From the NCBI GenBank assembly GCA_027494035.1, contig JAOSJQ010000021.1:1-8258 (forward strand): 8,258 nucleotides of DNA. The letters are read 5' to 3'. The DNA comes from UTCFX2 sp002050125 (GTDB lineage Bacteria > Chloroflexota > Anaerolineae > Anaerolineales > UBA4823). The stretch's first letter is position 1. Every line of letters begins with the position of its first letter. Below, in pieces: positions 1 to 6,138 of this stretch. The position numbers and the translations under genes are program-made. The notes under the pieces are model-generated. The model was given only the letters and a program-made list of their open reading frames with translations. It did no database searches and was not told the DNA's origin.

Positions 1-1
1 G

Positions 2-724
2 GTCAATGCGCTCACGGCTGAATCGCTCTATGCCCTGATAGCTCAGAGTATCCGGCAGCGAGAGCGCTGTGTGATCGGCAACCACAATCTGCACAGCATT
101 CACCTGGATCACCAGGACCCGCAGATGAGGGCGTTCTACGATCAGGTCGCAGATTACGTTTTCATCGACGGCATGCCCCTGGTTCTTTGGGGACGCGTCC
201 TCGGCTTTCCTCTGAAGCGGGCCAACCGTCTTACTGTTGTGGACTGGTTGCCCAGCTTGATGGAAAAGAGCGCCCAGGAAGGCTGGCGGGTGTTCTATCT
301 GGGAGGTAGACCAGGCGTGGCAGAAGCAGGGGCAGCGCGATTCCGCGCTGCGAATCCGGGGCTGGCCATCCGGACCGGGCATGGTTATTTCGATGTCAAG
401 TCCGAGAGCGCTTGTATTGTCGCAACGATCAATGCCTTTGTGCCTGATGTGCTGCTCGTCGGCATGGGGATGCCCCGTCAGGAGCACTGGATACTACACC
501 GCCGCGACGATCTGCATGCGCCCTGCATCATCACAGTGGGGGCGGCGATGGACTACTTCGCCGGCGCGATACCAACCCCTCCGCGCTGGACCGGACGCCT
601 GGGCCTTGAATGGCTCGCGCGTCTCATAGCAGAACCCGGACGGCTATGGCGACGTTATCTGGTGGAGCCGTGGTCTCTACTCCCCTTTATGTTGGCTGAC
701 CTTCGCCGCCGATGGTCAAGCTAG
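2..724 (+). CDS. WecG/TagA/CpsF-family (GT26) glycosyltransferase, 5'-truncated by the window edge
   Basis: This enzyme family transfers a sugar, classically N-acetylmannosamine or its uronic acid, from a UDP donor to a lipid-linked first sugar on the inner face of the membrane. The frame is open from base 2 and gives 240 residues. The first in-frame start codon, GTG at 71, lies inside the conserved first strand (GNHNLHS follows it), and the preceding residues (VNALTAESLYALI) match the family N-terminus, so the true start is probably a few codons before the window. Visible family motifs, numbered in the fragment: DG at 56-57, LTVVD at 77-81, FYLGGRPGV at 98-106, HGYF at 127-130, VGMGMPRQEHW at 153-163, and the C-terminal RLGLEWLARL at 199-208 followed by RRYL. 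The basic tail after residue 210 resembles the membrane-contacting appendage of TagA. It is convergent with the operon. Family assignment is firm; donor and acceptor are unknown. Confidence 0.93.
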   Translation, partial: VNALTAESLYALIAQSIRQRERCVIGNHNLHSIHLDHQDPQMRAFYDQVADYVFIDGMPLVLWGRVLGFPLKRANRLTVVDWLPSLMEKSAQEGWRVFYLGGRPGVAEAGAARFRAANPGLAIRTGHGYFDVKSESACIVATINAFVPDVLLVGMGMPRQEHWILHRRDDLHAPCIITVGAAMDYFAGAIPTPPRWTGRLGLEWLARLIAEPGRLWRRYLVEPWSLLPFMLADLRRRWSS

Positions 725-736
725 AGGAGACAGGCG
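725..736. other. 12-base convergent junction, no terminator seen
   Basis: The stop of the plus-strand GT26 gene and the stop of the minus-strand GT4 gene are separated by only 12 bases. I looked for a GC-rich hairpin followed by a T tract on either strand, here and in the adjoining gene ends, and found none. Transcripts from the two sides may therefore overlap at their 3' ends. Confidence 0.6.
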
Positions 737-1912
737 TTACTCCGCTGCCAGCGCTTCCCGGTAGACCTGCATCAGTTGCACATAGTTAGCCTCTGCTGTG
801 TATCTCTCCTCAAATGTGGCCCGCGCACCGTATCGCATTCTGGCAAGCTCCGCAGGATGATCGAGCAGCCACCCAATCTTAGCCGCCAGGTCCTGGGCGT
901 TCCCAGGATCGAACAGCAGACCTGATCGTCCCACCTCGATGATGGACTGGGTATTTCCCAGCGCGGCACCAATGACTGGCAGGCCACAGGCAAACGCTTC
1001 CACCAGGACCATGGGAAACCCCTCATAGCAGATAGAGGGGAACACCAGGACCGTAGCTTCGCGCATCAGTGCGAGCACGCTATCTCTCGGTTGCTGCCCA
1101 GCCCATTCGACCGCCGTCAAGCATCCAGCCTTCTTCTGGACTTCGTGCGCCAAGGGGCCGTGCCCCACGATCTTTAGCGGTAGCTTGTCTGCAAGCTCCT
1201 CCCAGGCCTTGAGCAGAACATCCAGCCCCTTCTCCTGGGACAGGCGTCCGACGAACAGGGCATAGCCGCCGGCGCCTGACCCCGGTCCGGGGTCAGGATG
1301 AATGAAGTTGGGTTTCACCGCGATCTTCTCGCGAGGTATGTTGGCGGCGACAAGCTTGTCCCGCATGAACTCGGTGAGCGCGATGTAACGGTGCACCTGT
1401 TTCTGCCACGTTCCCAGCAAGCGGTGCGCGCTCAGCATGGTGGCCATAACCGCCGTCTGCACTCGCGAGCCCCGATAACACCCGTGGAGAACGGCTGGCC
1501 AGGGGGGAGTTCTGCCGACACAATCCTCACACACGTGTGCGCTCCGAAAGAACCACCCGTTTGCACAGAGCAGGCGGTAGTTATGAATCGTCTGTACAAC
1601 AGGAACTCCTGCATCCCGGCATGCATAGTACGCGGCGGGGGAGATCATGTAGTGTGTGTTGTGGAAGTGGGCGATGTCTGGGCGAGCCGCCCGCAGCAAC
1701 ACGCGCAACTCCCGGCGAGTGTCTTCCGCCCAGATGACACGCAGGGGGACGGTGGTTTTTCGCCAAAGAGGATACTCCGCAGATTCCCAATTCGAGCGGT
1801 CATAGACCAGGACCTCATGACCCGCGTCTTGCAGGAGGGCGACTTCCTGCTGAAAGACGGTTTCTTCACCGCCCGGCTGGCGGTAACGGCTGTGCGCCAT
1901 CAGGATTTTCAC
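737..1912 (-). CDS. GT4-family glycosyltransferase (GT-B fold, retaining)
   Basis: This is a cytoplasmic sugar transferase that would add one residue to the growing glycan from a nucleotide-sugar donor. The product is 391 residues, typical for GT4. The N-terminal Rossmann half begins MKILMAHSRY and carries the glycine loop QPGGEE (12-17) and the family motif AHFHNTH (81-87). The C-terminal donor half has GRLSQEKG (222-229), with R223 and K228 at the usual phosphate-binding positions. It also has the E-x7-E motif, E297 to E305 (EGFPMVLVE). Cysteines 128, 131 and 145 form the C-x2-C...C pattern seen in one GT4 subgroup. The start is GTG in a GTGA overlap with the upstream stop, preceded by GAGGGAG at a 6-base spacing; an in-frame ATG at 1900 is less well placed. 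It is the last gene of the operon. The interdomain linker (about 203-216) is encoded across a perfect palindrome. Fold and class are sure; the sugar is not known. Confidence 0.92.
   Translation of the reverse strand: MKILMAHSRYRQPGGEETVFQQEVALLQDAGHEVLVYDRSNWESAEYPLWRKTTVPLRVIWAEDTRRELRVLLRAARPDIAHFHNTHYMISPAAYYACRDAGVPVVQTIHNYRLLCANGWFFRSAHVCEDCVGRTPPWPAVLHGCYRGSRVQTAVMATMLSAHRLLGTWQKQVHRYIALTEFMRDKLVAANIPREKIAVKPNFIHPDPGPGSGAGGYALFVGRLSQEKGLDVLLKAWEELADKLPLKIVGHGPLAHEVQKKAGCLTAVEWAGQQPRDSVLALMREATVLVFPSICYEGFPMVLVEAFACGLPVIGAALGNTQSIIEVGRSGLLFDPGNAQDLAAKIGWLLDHPAELARMRYGARATFEERYTAEANYVQLMQVYREALAAE
1275..1297. repeat. 23-base perfect palindrome inside the GT4 gene
   Basis: Arms 1275-1284 (cctgaccccg) and 1288-1297 (cggggtcagg) are exact reverse complements, and the spacer gtc adds an eleventh pair around a single central base. 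It encodes the glycine- and proline-rich linker (PDPGPGS) between the two halves of the GT4 enzyme. In mRNA it could fold into a very stable hairpin. No second copy was seen in the window. Confidence 0.7.
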
Positions 1913-2907
1913 AACTTGCTCCCTCGAAAGCCGAACCGGTCTGCAACTAACCGGATCGCCCGGCGGCGCAGCGAAACCGCCTTCTCAAAAACGCCTGGCC
2001 CCACAGCGCTCAACAACAGGAGAGCGTATCCCGTCGGATAGAGGGGCGCTTCGCGGATTGCGCCGAGAAACATCCGCCGAGCATAGGGCCTTCTGCTCAG
2101 ATGCATGGTTTTCATCCCATGCGCGCAGTAAAACCGCGCCCGCTGCAGATGGCTGAGCTGTAGAAATGCTGGCATGGACATGGCGCGCTCTTGCACAGCG
2201 ACTTCGCTCTCCTTTGCGCGCTGGAGGTCCGCTTGTGCCGACGCGCCCTCCAGCCCCCATGCTGGCCCACTGGTTGGCACTTCCGAAGCCAGGCGGTAGC
2301 TGGCCAGCATCTCATCCAGGTAAAGAAACCGGCAATGTGGGGCCAGCCTCACCCAGAAGTCGTAATCCTCGGCAGGCTCCACAACTGGATCAAATCGCAG
2401 CGTCTGCGTGGCAGGAGTTCGGCGAAACATCAGTGAAGACAGCACGACGAAATTGCGGCATATCAGGTGGGGAAAGACCATCCCTGACGGCCTGGGGACG
2501 GGGTAGGCGCGGGAAAAGCGGCCTCGCGGCTGCCCGTCGTGGCCAATAAGCTGCACATCGGAATGTACCACGTCTATGTGAGGCATCGTCTCAAGAATCT
2601 CGGCGCGGCGGGCGACACTCTCTGGCGGAAGGAGATCGTCCGAGTCGAGGAAGGCGATGAGCTCACCTCTCGCTACGTCCAGGCCACGGTTGCGCGCCAC
2701 AGACCGCCCCATATTCTGCTGGGCGATCACCTTGACGGGCGCTGAGAACTGCGCGAGAACCTGAGGTGTCTCATCCGTTGAGCCGTCATTGACGACGATG
2801 ACCTCGTCAGGGAGACGTGTCTGAGCAAGGATACTGGCCAGCGTTTCCTGGAGGAGGGCAGCGCGGTTATAGGTGGGGATGATGACGCTCACGGCAAGTC
2901 GGCTCAC
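1909..2907 (-). CDS. GT2-family glycosyltransferase with TPR-like C-terminal module (A-type, second copy)
   Basis: This is a GT-A fold, inverting-type sugar transferase, presumably cytoplasmic, acting in glycan assembly. It has 332 residues. The N-terminal GT2 domain shows SVIIPTYNRA (7-16), the nucleotide-binding NDGSTD (40-45), the metal-binding FLDSDDLL (86-93) and the acceptor/catalytic-base region AEDYDFW (179-185). A C-terminal segment (about 250-300) has the look of a TPR-type helix pair: RARFYCAHG, then ARRMFLGAI, then a conserved proline. It is a full-length paralogue of the GT2 gene at 3951-4904; the two align without gaps through residue 181. The start is GTG with AGGGG nine bases upstream, overlapping the TAG of the preceding gene 12 bases away. 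Its stop overlaps the GT4 start (GTGA), which suggests translational coupling. The sugar donor and linkage cannot be told. Confidence 0.92.
   Translation of the reverse strand: MSRLAVSVIIPTYNRAALLQETLASILAQTRLPDEVIVVNDGSTDETPQVLAQFSAPVKVIAQQNMGRSVARNRGLDVARGELIAFLDSDDLLPPESVARRAEILETMPHIDVVHSDVQLIGHDGQPRGRFSRAYPVPRPSGMVFPHLICRNFVVLSSLMFRRTPATQTLRFDPVVEPAEDYDFWVRLAPHCRFLYLDEMLASYRLASEVPTSGPAWGLEGASAQADLQRAKESEVAVQERAMSMPAFLQLSHLQRARFYCAHGMKTMHLSRRPYARRMFLGAIREAPLYPTGYALLLLSAVGPGVFEKAVSLRRRAIRLVADRFGFRGSKL
1919..1925 (-). promoter_or_regulatory. Ribosome binding site of the GT4 gene
   Basis: The minus strand reads GAGGGAG, with six bases to the GTG at 1912. It sits within the last codons of the upstream GT2 gene. 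It favours the GTG start over the in-frame ATG at 1900, which would place this site 18 bases upstream. Confidence 0.65.
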
Positions 2908-2916
2908 TGTACAGTA

Positions 2917-2921
2917 CCCCT
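2917..2921 (-). promoter_or_regulatory. Ribosome binding site of the 1909-2907 GT2 gene
   Basis: The minus strand reads AGGGG, nine bases before the GTG at 2907. It shares bases with the TAG stop of the upstream GT2 gene, so the short gap between the two genes serves mainly as the initiation region. Confidence 0.5.
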
Positions 2922-3954
2922 ACGCCCCTCTCCGATAAGCCCGGTGTTGGCGTTCTTCTCGGACGCGGCGGACAGCCCTTATTAGCCTGGACAACCATTG
3001 GCGCGGGTAGGAATGAGTCCGGAATGCAACGAACTCATAGAAGCGGGAGGGCATGTCATAGACTGTGAACAATGGCTCTCTGGCGTGCTCCGACAGTATA
3101 TGGGTCTTCACTTCAAGATAGCGCTGTCTCGCGCCCGGATCGCTGTGCTCGATTAGCCGGGCCAGAAGCCGATGATACTGCCCATTGAAGTATCGTTCGA
3201 CGTAGGTCTTCGCGGCCGATCGATTCTCGGGCGATTCGAGATGCCCATTCTCCTGTAGCGCCTTGAGGTAGTCTGTTGCAGCGCAATACAGGATCATAGG
3301 CCCCGCCAGATGTGAAGTGCTTTCCCCGTGAAACCTGAACGCAAACGCGTGCGTTGGACTGCATACTTTGAAGGACAAACCGGCAAGCCGATACCAGGTC
3401 AGGTGATCGGCAAACATGAGTTTGGCGAAGGGGGGAAATCCGTCAACCTGCCTGAAATCTTTGGAGCGCATAACATATCCTGTGGCAAAGGAATCGCGCT
3501 TGGTACGGTGCACGTTGAGCAGGAAATCGTCTGCTGTTTCCCGACAAGGAATCGGCCTGCACGATCGGACAACACGATCCTGGTCGTCAATCAGATTGAA
3601 GTGCGTGGTGTAGAGCGATGCCTCTGGCGACGTTTCTATTAGCCTCAAAGTTTCAGCCAGAAAGTTCGGATACAGCAGGTCGTCGTGACCGAGTATGGTC
3701 AGGTAAGGATCAAGATCAAGCGTAAGGATACGTTTCCAGTTTTCCTCGATACCAAGATTCTCGGCAGAAGATAGCAGCAGGATGCGCGGGTCTTGGAAAG
3801 ATCGGACAATATCGCTGGTGTTGTCGGTGGACCCGCTCTCCAGGACAAACACACGGAAATCGGGATAGCTCTGGCCAAGCACGCTTTCCAGCGCAGCACC
3901 AATGTAACGCTCGCCGTTGCGGGTTGGAATGACGATGGAGAACACAGGCATCAT
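2920..3954 (-). CDS. GT2-family glycosyltransferase with atypical nucleotide-binding motifs (B-type)
   Basis: This is a GT-A fold glycosyltransferase of 344 residues. It opens with FSIVIPTRNGERY (5-17), the usual GT2 first strand. The strand-2 motif, normally DDGS, reads ESGSTDNT (39-46), and the metal motif, normally DxDD, reads LGHDDLLYP (88-96), so the first aspartate is replaced by glycine while the DD pair is kept. GIEENW (68-73) belongs to a GT2 subgroup in which an asparagine-tryptophan helix precedes such a variant DD motif, so the gene is probably active rather than decayed. ADHLTWYRL (182-190) takes the place of the common ED.xxW acceptor motif. The ATG overlaps the preceding stop by four bases (ATGA); a second ATG follows directly. 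No strong Shine-Dalgarno site is seen, so initiation probably depends on coupling. The C-terminal 80 residues are basic and unassigned. Confidence 0.9.
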   Translation of the reverse strand: MMPVFSIVIPTRNGERYIGAALESVLGQSYPDFRVFVLESGSTDNTSDIVRSFQDPRILLLSSAENLGIEENWKRILTLDLDPYLTILGHDDLLYPNFLAETLRLIETSPEASLYTTHFNLIDDQDRVVRSCRPIPCRETADDFLLNVHRTKRDSFATGYVMRSKDFRQVDGFPPFAKLMFADHLTWYRLAGLSFKVCSPTHAFAFRFHGESTSHLAGPMILYCAATDYLKALQENGHLESPENRSAAKTYVERYFNGQYHRLLARLIEHSDPGARQRYLEVKTHILSEHAREPLFTVYDMPSRFYEFVAFRTHSYPRQWLSRLIRAVRRVREERQHRAYRRGA

Positions 3955-4904
3955 TTTTCTTGTGGCCCAAAGAAGCGCTTATCGCCTCGCAAGCGGCCGT
4001 ACCCGTTAAGAGTGGCTGAGAATCCACGCCTGCCAATGAGCGTCAGCGCCATAAAGATGTAAGGGCGGGTGGATGCGGGAGATAGGCGTATTGCCTCCCA
4101 AAAACACCGACGCGCTTGCCGCATATCTCCCAGAGAGCCGTGGCGTTTGCCATGGGCGGAGTAGACGCGAGCTTGTTCAGCTCGGGTCAGTTCTTTGAAA
4201 GCCAACATATCGAAGACACAAGAATGCACGCGCAGTTCGTCGCGCTGCATTCGCTCTTGATGCTTCACCGTCATCATTGAGGGATGGAGGCGGTAGTGCG
4301 CCAGCGGCTCATCCAAATAGGCGAATTCGAAATGAGCGGCCATCCGCAACCATAGATCGTAGTCTTCTAGGCTTGCTAATGTTTCATCAAAAGGGCCGGT
4401 CACGCCTAAGCACGTGCGCCGAAACATGAAAGCGTGAACTGGCATGAGATTATACAGTGCAAAATGCGCGAAAACCCTACCGGACGGGCGCTTGCCGGGC
4501 CGGATTTCAGTATAGAGGCAAAGCGGTTGTCCGTGAGTATCTGTCATTAGCACATTGCTATACACAACATCATAGCCGCCACTAGCCTCCAGAAACCGGG
4601 CACGTTTCTCAATGCTCGCGTCTGTCAGCATATCGTCCGAATCCAGGAAGGCGATCAGATCGCCCGCGGCGGCACGCAGCCCGGTGTTGCGGCCTGCTGC
4701 CAATCCCTGATTGTCCTGCCGGATTGCGATGACCGGGAGCCCATACTGAGCAAGGACTTCGGGTGTATTGTCAACTGAACCATCATCCACAACGATGATC
4801 TCGTCAGGAATGCGCGTTTGGCTTAGAAGAGAGTCGATTGCCTCGGGAAGCAGGTCTGCGCGATTGTAGGTGGAGATGATGACTGAGATACAGAGATGCT
4901 TCAC
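3951..4904 (-). CDS. GT2-family glycosyltransferase with TPR-like C-terminal module (A-type, first copy)
   Basis: This is a GT-A fold transferase of 317 residues. Motifs are SVIISTYNRA (7-16), VDDGSVDNT (39-47), FLDSDDML (86-93) and LEDYDLWLR (179-187). Then comes a C-terminal helical segment (about 240-295) with ARVYSAHG, ARRCFWEAI and a proline, resembling one TPR unit. The chosen start is GTG at 4904. It has GAGG seven bases upstream, and it makes the first 181 residues line up residue for residue with the paralogue at 1909-2907. A TTG at 4910 is in frame but lies almost on top of the GAGG. The stop overlaps the next gene by four bases. Metal and base residues are all present, so it should be catalytic. 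GC is intermediate (about 55-63% in sampled lines). The family is sure; the specificity is unknown. Confidence 0.92.
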   Translation of the reverse strand: MKHLCISVIISTYNRADLLPEAIDSLLSQTRIPDEIIVVDDGSVDNTPEVLAQYGLPVIAIRQDNQGLAAGRNTGLRAAAGDLIAFLDSDDMLTDASIEKRARFLEASGGYDVVYSNVLMTDTHGQPLCLYTEIRPGKRPSGRVFAHFALYNLMPVHAFMFRRTCLGVTGPFDETLASLEDYDLWLRMAAHFEFAYLDEPLAHYRLHPSMMTVKHQERMQRDELRVHSCVFDMLAFKELTRAEQARVYSAHGKRHGSLGDMRQARRCFWEAIRLSPASTRPYIFMALTLIGRRGFSATLNGYGRLRGDKRFFGPQEK

Positions 4905-4911
4905 GTACAAG

Positions 4912-4915
4912 CCTC
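4912..4915 (-). promoter_or_regulatory. Ribosome binding site that decides the 4904 start
   Basis: The minus strand reads GAGG seven bases before the GTG at 4904, and only one base before the alternative TTG at 4910. The spacing supports the GTG. The site lies immediately after the stop of the upstream GT2 gene. Confidence 0.6.
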
Positions 4916-4916
4916 G

Positions 4917-5936
4917 CTAATACAATCTTGTGCGTAGCTTTGTGTAGAGATCCTTCAGGACAGTCGAGGGTTCATTCACTAGTGCCGTTATCTTCCAATA
5001 CCAGAAGGGCACGCTGCACTGCCCAATCACAGTGATCCTCCTCAACAGATCCCTGTGTACTTCGCCCCGCTCGCTCGTCTTGAACATCTGGCGCGCATCC
5101 ATGGCTCGAAAAGCCTCCAATAAGAGCGCTATGACTGTCTCACAGTTCTTGAAAGATAATGTTCTTCTGTCCCGCTGCATCAACGCTTTTGATGATTGAG
5201 CTAACCATTCGGTATGTTCCAAAGGCAGATCGCGACCTAGCAACCTGGAGATATACTTTGTACGAGCTGTCTCAAAAGCTTTCCCCTGAGCCTTAAACTT
5301 ATGACTGCTGGGGTATCGATAGACCCTCCGGTAGGTGATAAGAGTTTCGGGCAGGTTGGAAAACCGCGCTTTGAAGGCGAGGCGTGTCCAGAGTTCGTAG
5401 TCCTGAGAGAGTTCGTAGTTTGGATCATAACCTCCACTGTCTTTGAGTAACGAACTACGTAACATCACCGAGGGGTGAACAAGCGGATTATGAAATAGCA
5501 ATGTCCAGACTATCATGTTATGAGTTGTTGGAGGGCGTGACTCACAAACTACTCGGTTGGCTAGGGTAACAATCCTACTCCATGTGCCCAACACATCTAA
5601 ATCAGGTGTAGCGACTATTGTGTCGTACTGACGTTGCAGCCGCTCGGGGAGTGAAACATCGTCCGCGTCCATACGTGCAACATAAACGCCCTGCGCTATC
5701 TGCAAACCACGATTCAGTGAACTAGGCAGGCCAAGGTGAGTTTCATTTCTAAGTCTGATAATGCGCGAATCGTTGTAGCGGTCTAGAACATAAGGGGTGG
5801 TATCATCTGATGCGTCGTCAACGACAATGAACTCAAAATTGGTGAACGTCTGGTTGAGAATGCTGTCCACAGCTTCACTTAGGTAACGCTCACCGTTTCG
5901 CACCGACATGATAACGCTGACTGCTGGACTGATCAC
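4917..5936 (-). CDS. GT2-family glycosyltransferase (EpsE-like type), low GC
   Basis: This is a GT-A fold inverting-type sugar transferase of 339 residues and the first glycosyltransferase of the operon after the transporter. Motifs are VSVIMSVRNGERYL (6-19), VVDDASDD (38-45), the metal-binding RMDADDVSLPERL (88-100) and SQDYELWTRL (177-186) as the acceptor/catalytic-base region. The sequence DADD-x-PxRL is typical of the EpsE-like GT2 subgroup common in capsule and exopolysaccharide loci. About 100 C-terminal residues are basic and unassigned. The start is GTG; AGGAGG lies 12 bases upstream, somewhat far, but no other start codon lies between. Sampled lines are only 42-50% GC (for example 26/60 at 5401-5460 and 25/60 at 5461-5520), against about 65% for the operon ends, suggesting a different origin from the flanking genes. 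Confidence 0.9.
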   Translation of the reverse strand: MISPAVSVIMSVRNGERYLSEAVDSILNQTFTNFEFIVVDDASDDTTPYVLDRYNDSRIIRLRNETHLGLPSSLNRGLQIAQGVYVARMDADDVSLPERLQRQYDTIVATPDLDVLGTWSRIVTLANRVVCESRPPTTHNMIVWTLLFHNPLVHPSVMLRSSLLKDSGGYDPNYELSQDYELWTRLAFKARFSNLPETLITYRRVYRYPSSHKFKAQGKAFETARTKYISRLLGRDLPLEHTEWLAQSSKALMQRDRRTLSFKNCETVIALLLEAFRAMDARQMFKTSERGEVHRDLLRRITVIGQCSVPFWYWKITALVNEPSTVLKDLYTKLRTRLY

Positions 5937-5948
5937 TGATGCTTACTT

Positions 5949-5954
5949 CCTCCT
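5949..5954 (-). promoter_or_regulatory. Strong Shine-Dalgarno site before the first GT2 gene
   Basis: The minus strand reads AGGAGG, the best ribosome site in the window, 12 bases before the GTG at 5936. The spacing is longer than ideal. It shows that this gene is translated independently of the transporter genes, unlike most downstream genes, which overlap their neighbours. Confidence 0.65.
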
Positions 5955-6002
5955 AAGCCTGGGACGACCGGCTCTTTTGATAGTTAGTTTGTGCCCGCGT
6001 CC

Positions 6003-6020
6003 TCGCTGGTTCACCAGCGA
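6003..6020. repeat. Short inverted repeat (7-base arms, 4-base loop) in the gap
   Basis: The arms tcgctgg (6003-6009) and ccagcga (6014-6020) are perfect complements around ttca. On the minus-strand transcript the hairpin is followed by GGACGCGGGC rather than a U run, so it is not a standard intrinsic terminator. A hairpin of this size can occur by chance. Confidence 0.4.
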
Positions 6021-6138
6021 AAATCTTCCTCGTACACCGGATTTAGCGTAGTAGACCAACTCGTTACTCACCAACCCATTTGTGATTCAACCGCAGGTGG
6101 TGTTATTAGCAACTATTCTGCATCGTCCGACAGATTTT

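Larger units (their letters stand above)
5937..6138 (-). other. 202-base gap between transporter and glycosyltransferase genes
   Basis: This is the only sizeable intergenic stretch in an otherwise overlapping operon. It holds the ribosome site at 5949-5954 and a short hairpin at 6003-6020. Reading the minus strand, I found no convincing -35/-10 pair (a TTGAAT is present but lacks a good -10 partner). There is no hairpin with a T tract and no open frame longer than a few codons from a start. It may contain an internal promoter or a recombination scar, but the sequence does not prove either. Confidence 0.5.

Noticed and set aside
71..724. A complete 217-residue GT26 gene starting at GTG 71
   Set aside because: The frame is open to the window edge and the 23 preceding codons match the family N-terminus; GTG 71 falls within the first conserved strand.
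725..760. Possible bidirectional terminator at the convergent gene ends
   Set aside because: Only weak 4-base pairings were found and there is no T tract on either strand.
1298..2041. A 247-codon open frame on the plus strand
   Set aside because: It is antisense to the well-supported GT4 gene and the end of the GT2 gene, has no recognisable motifs, and is explained by GC-rich codon bias.
2259..2310. Inverted repeat with 9-base arms (atgctggcc / ggccagcat) 34 bases apart
   Set aside because: About one or two such pairs are expected by chance in this length, and both arms lie within GT2 coding sequence.
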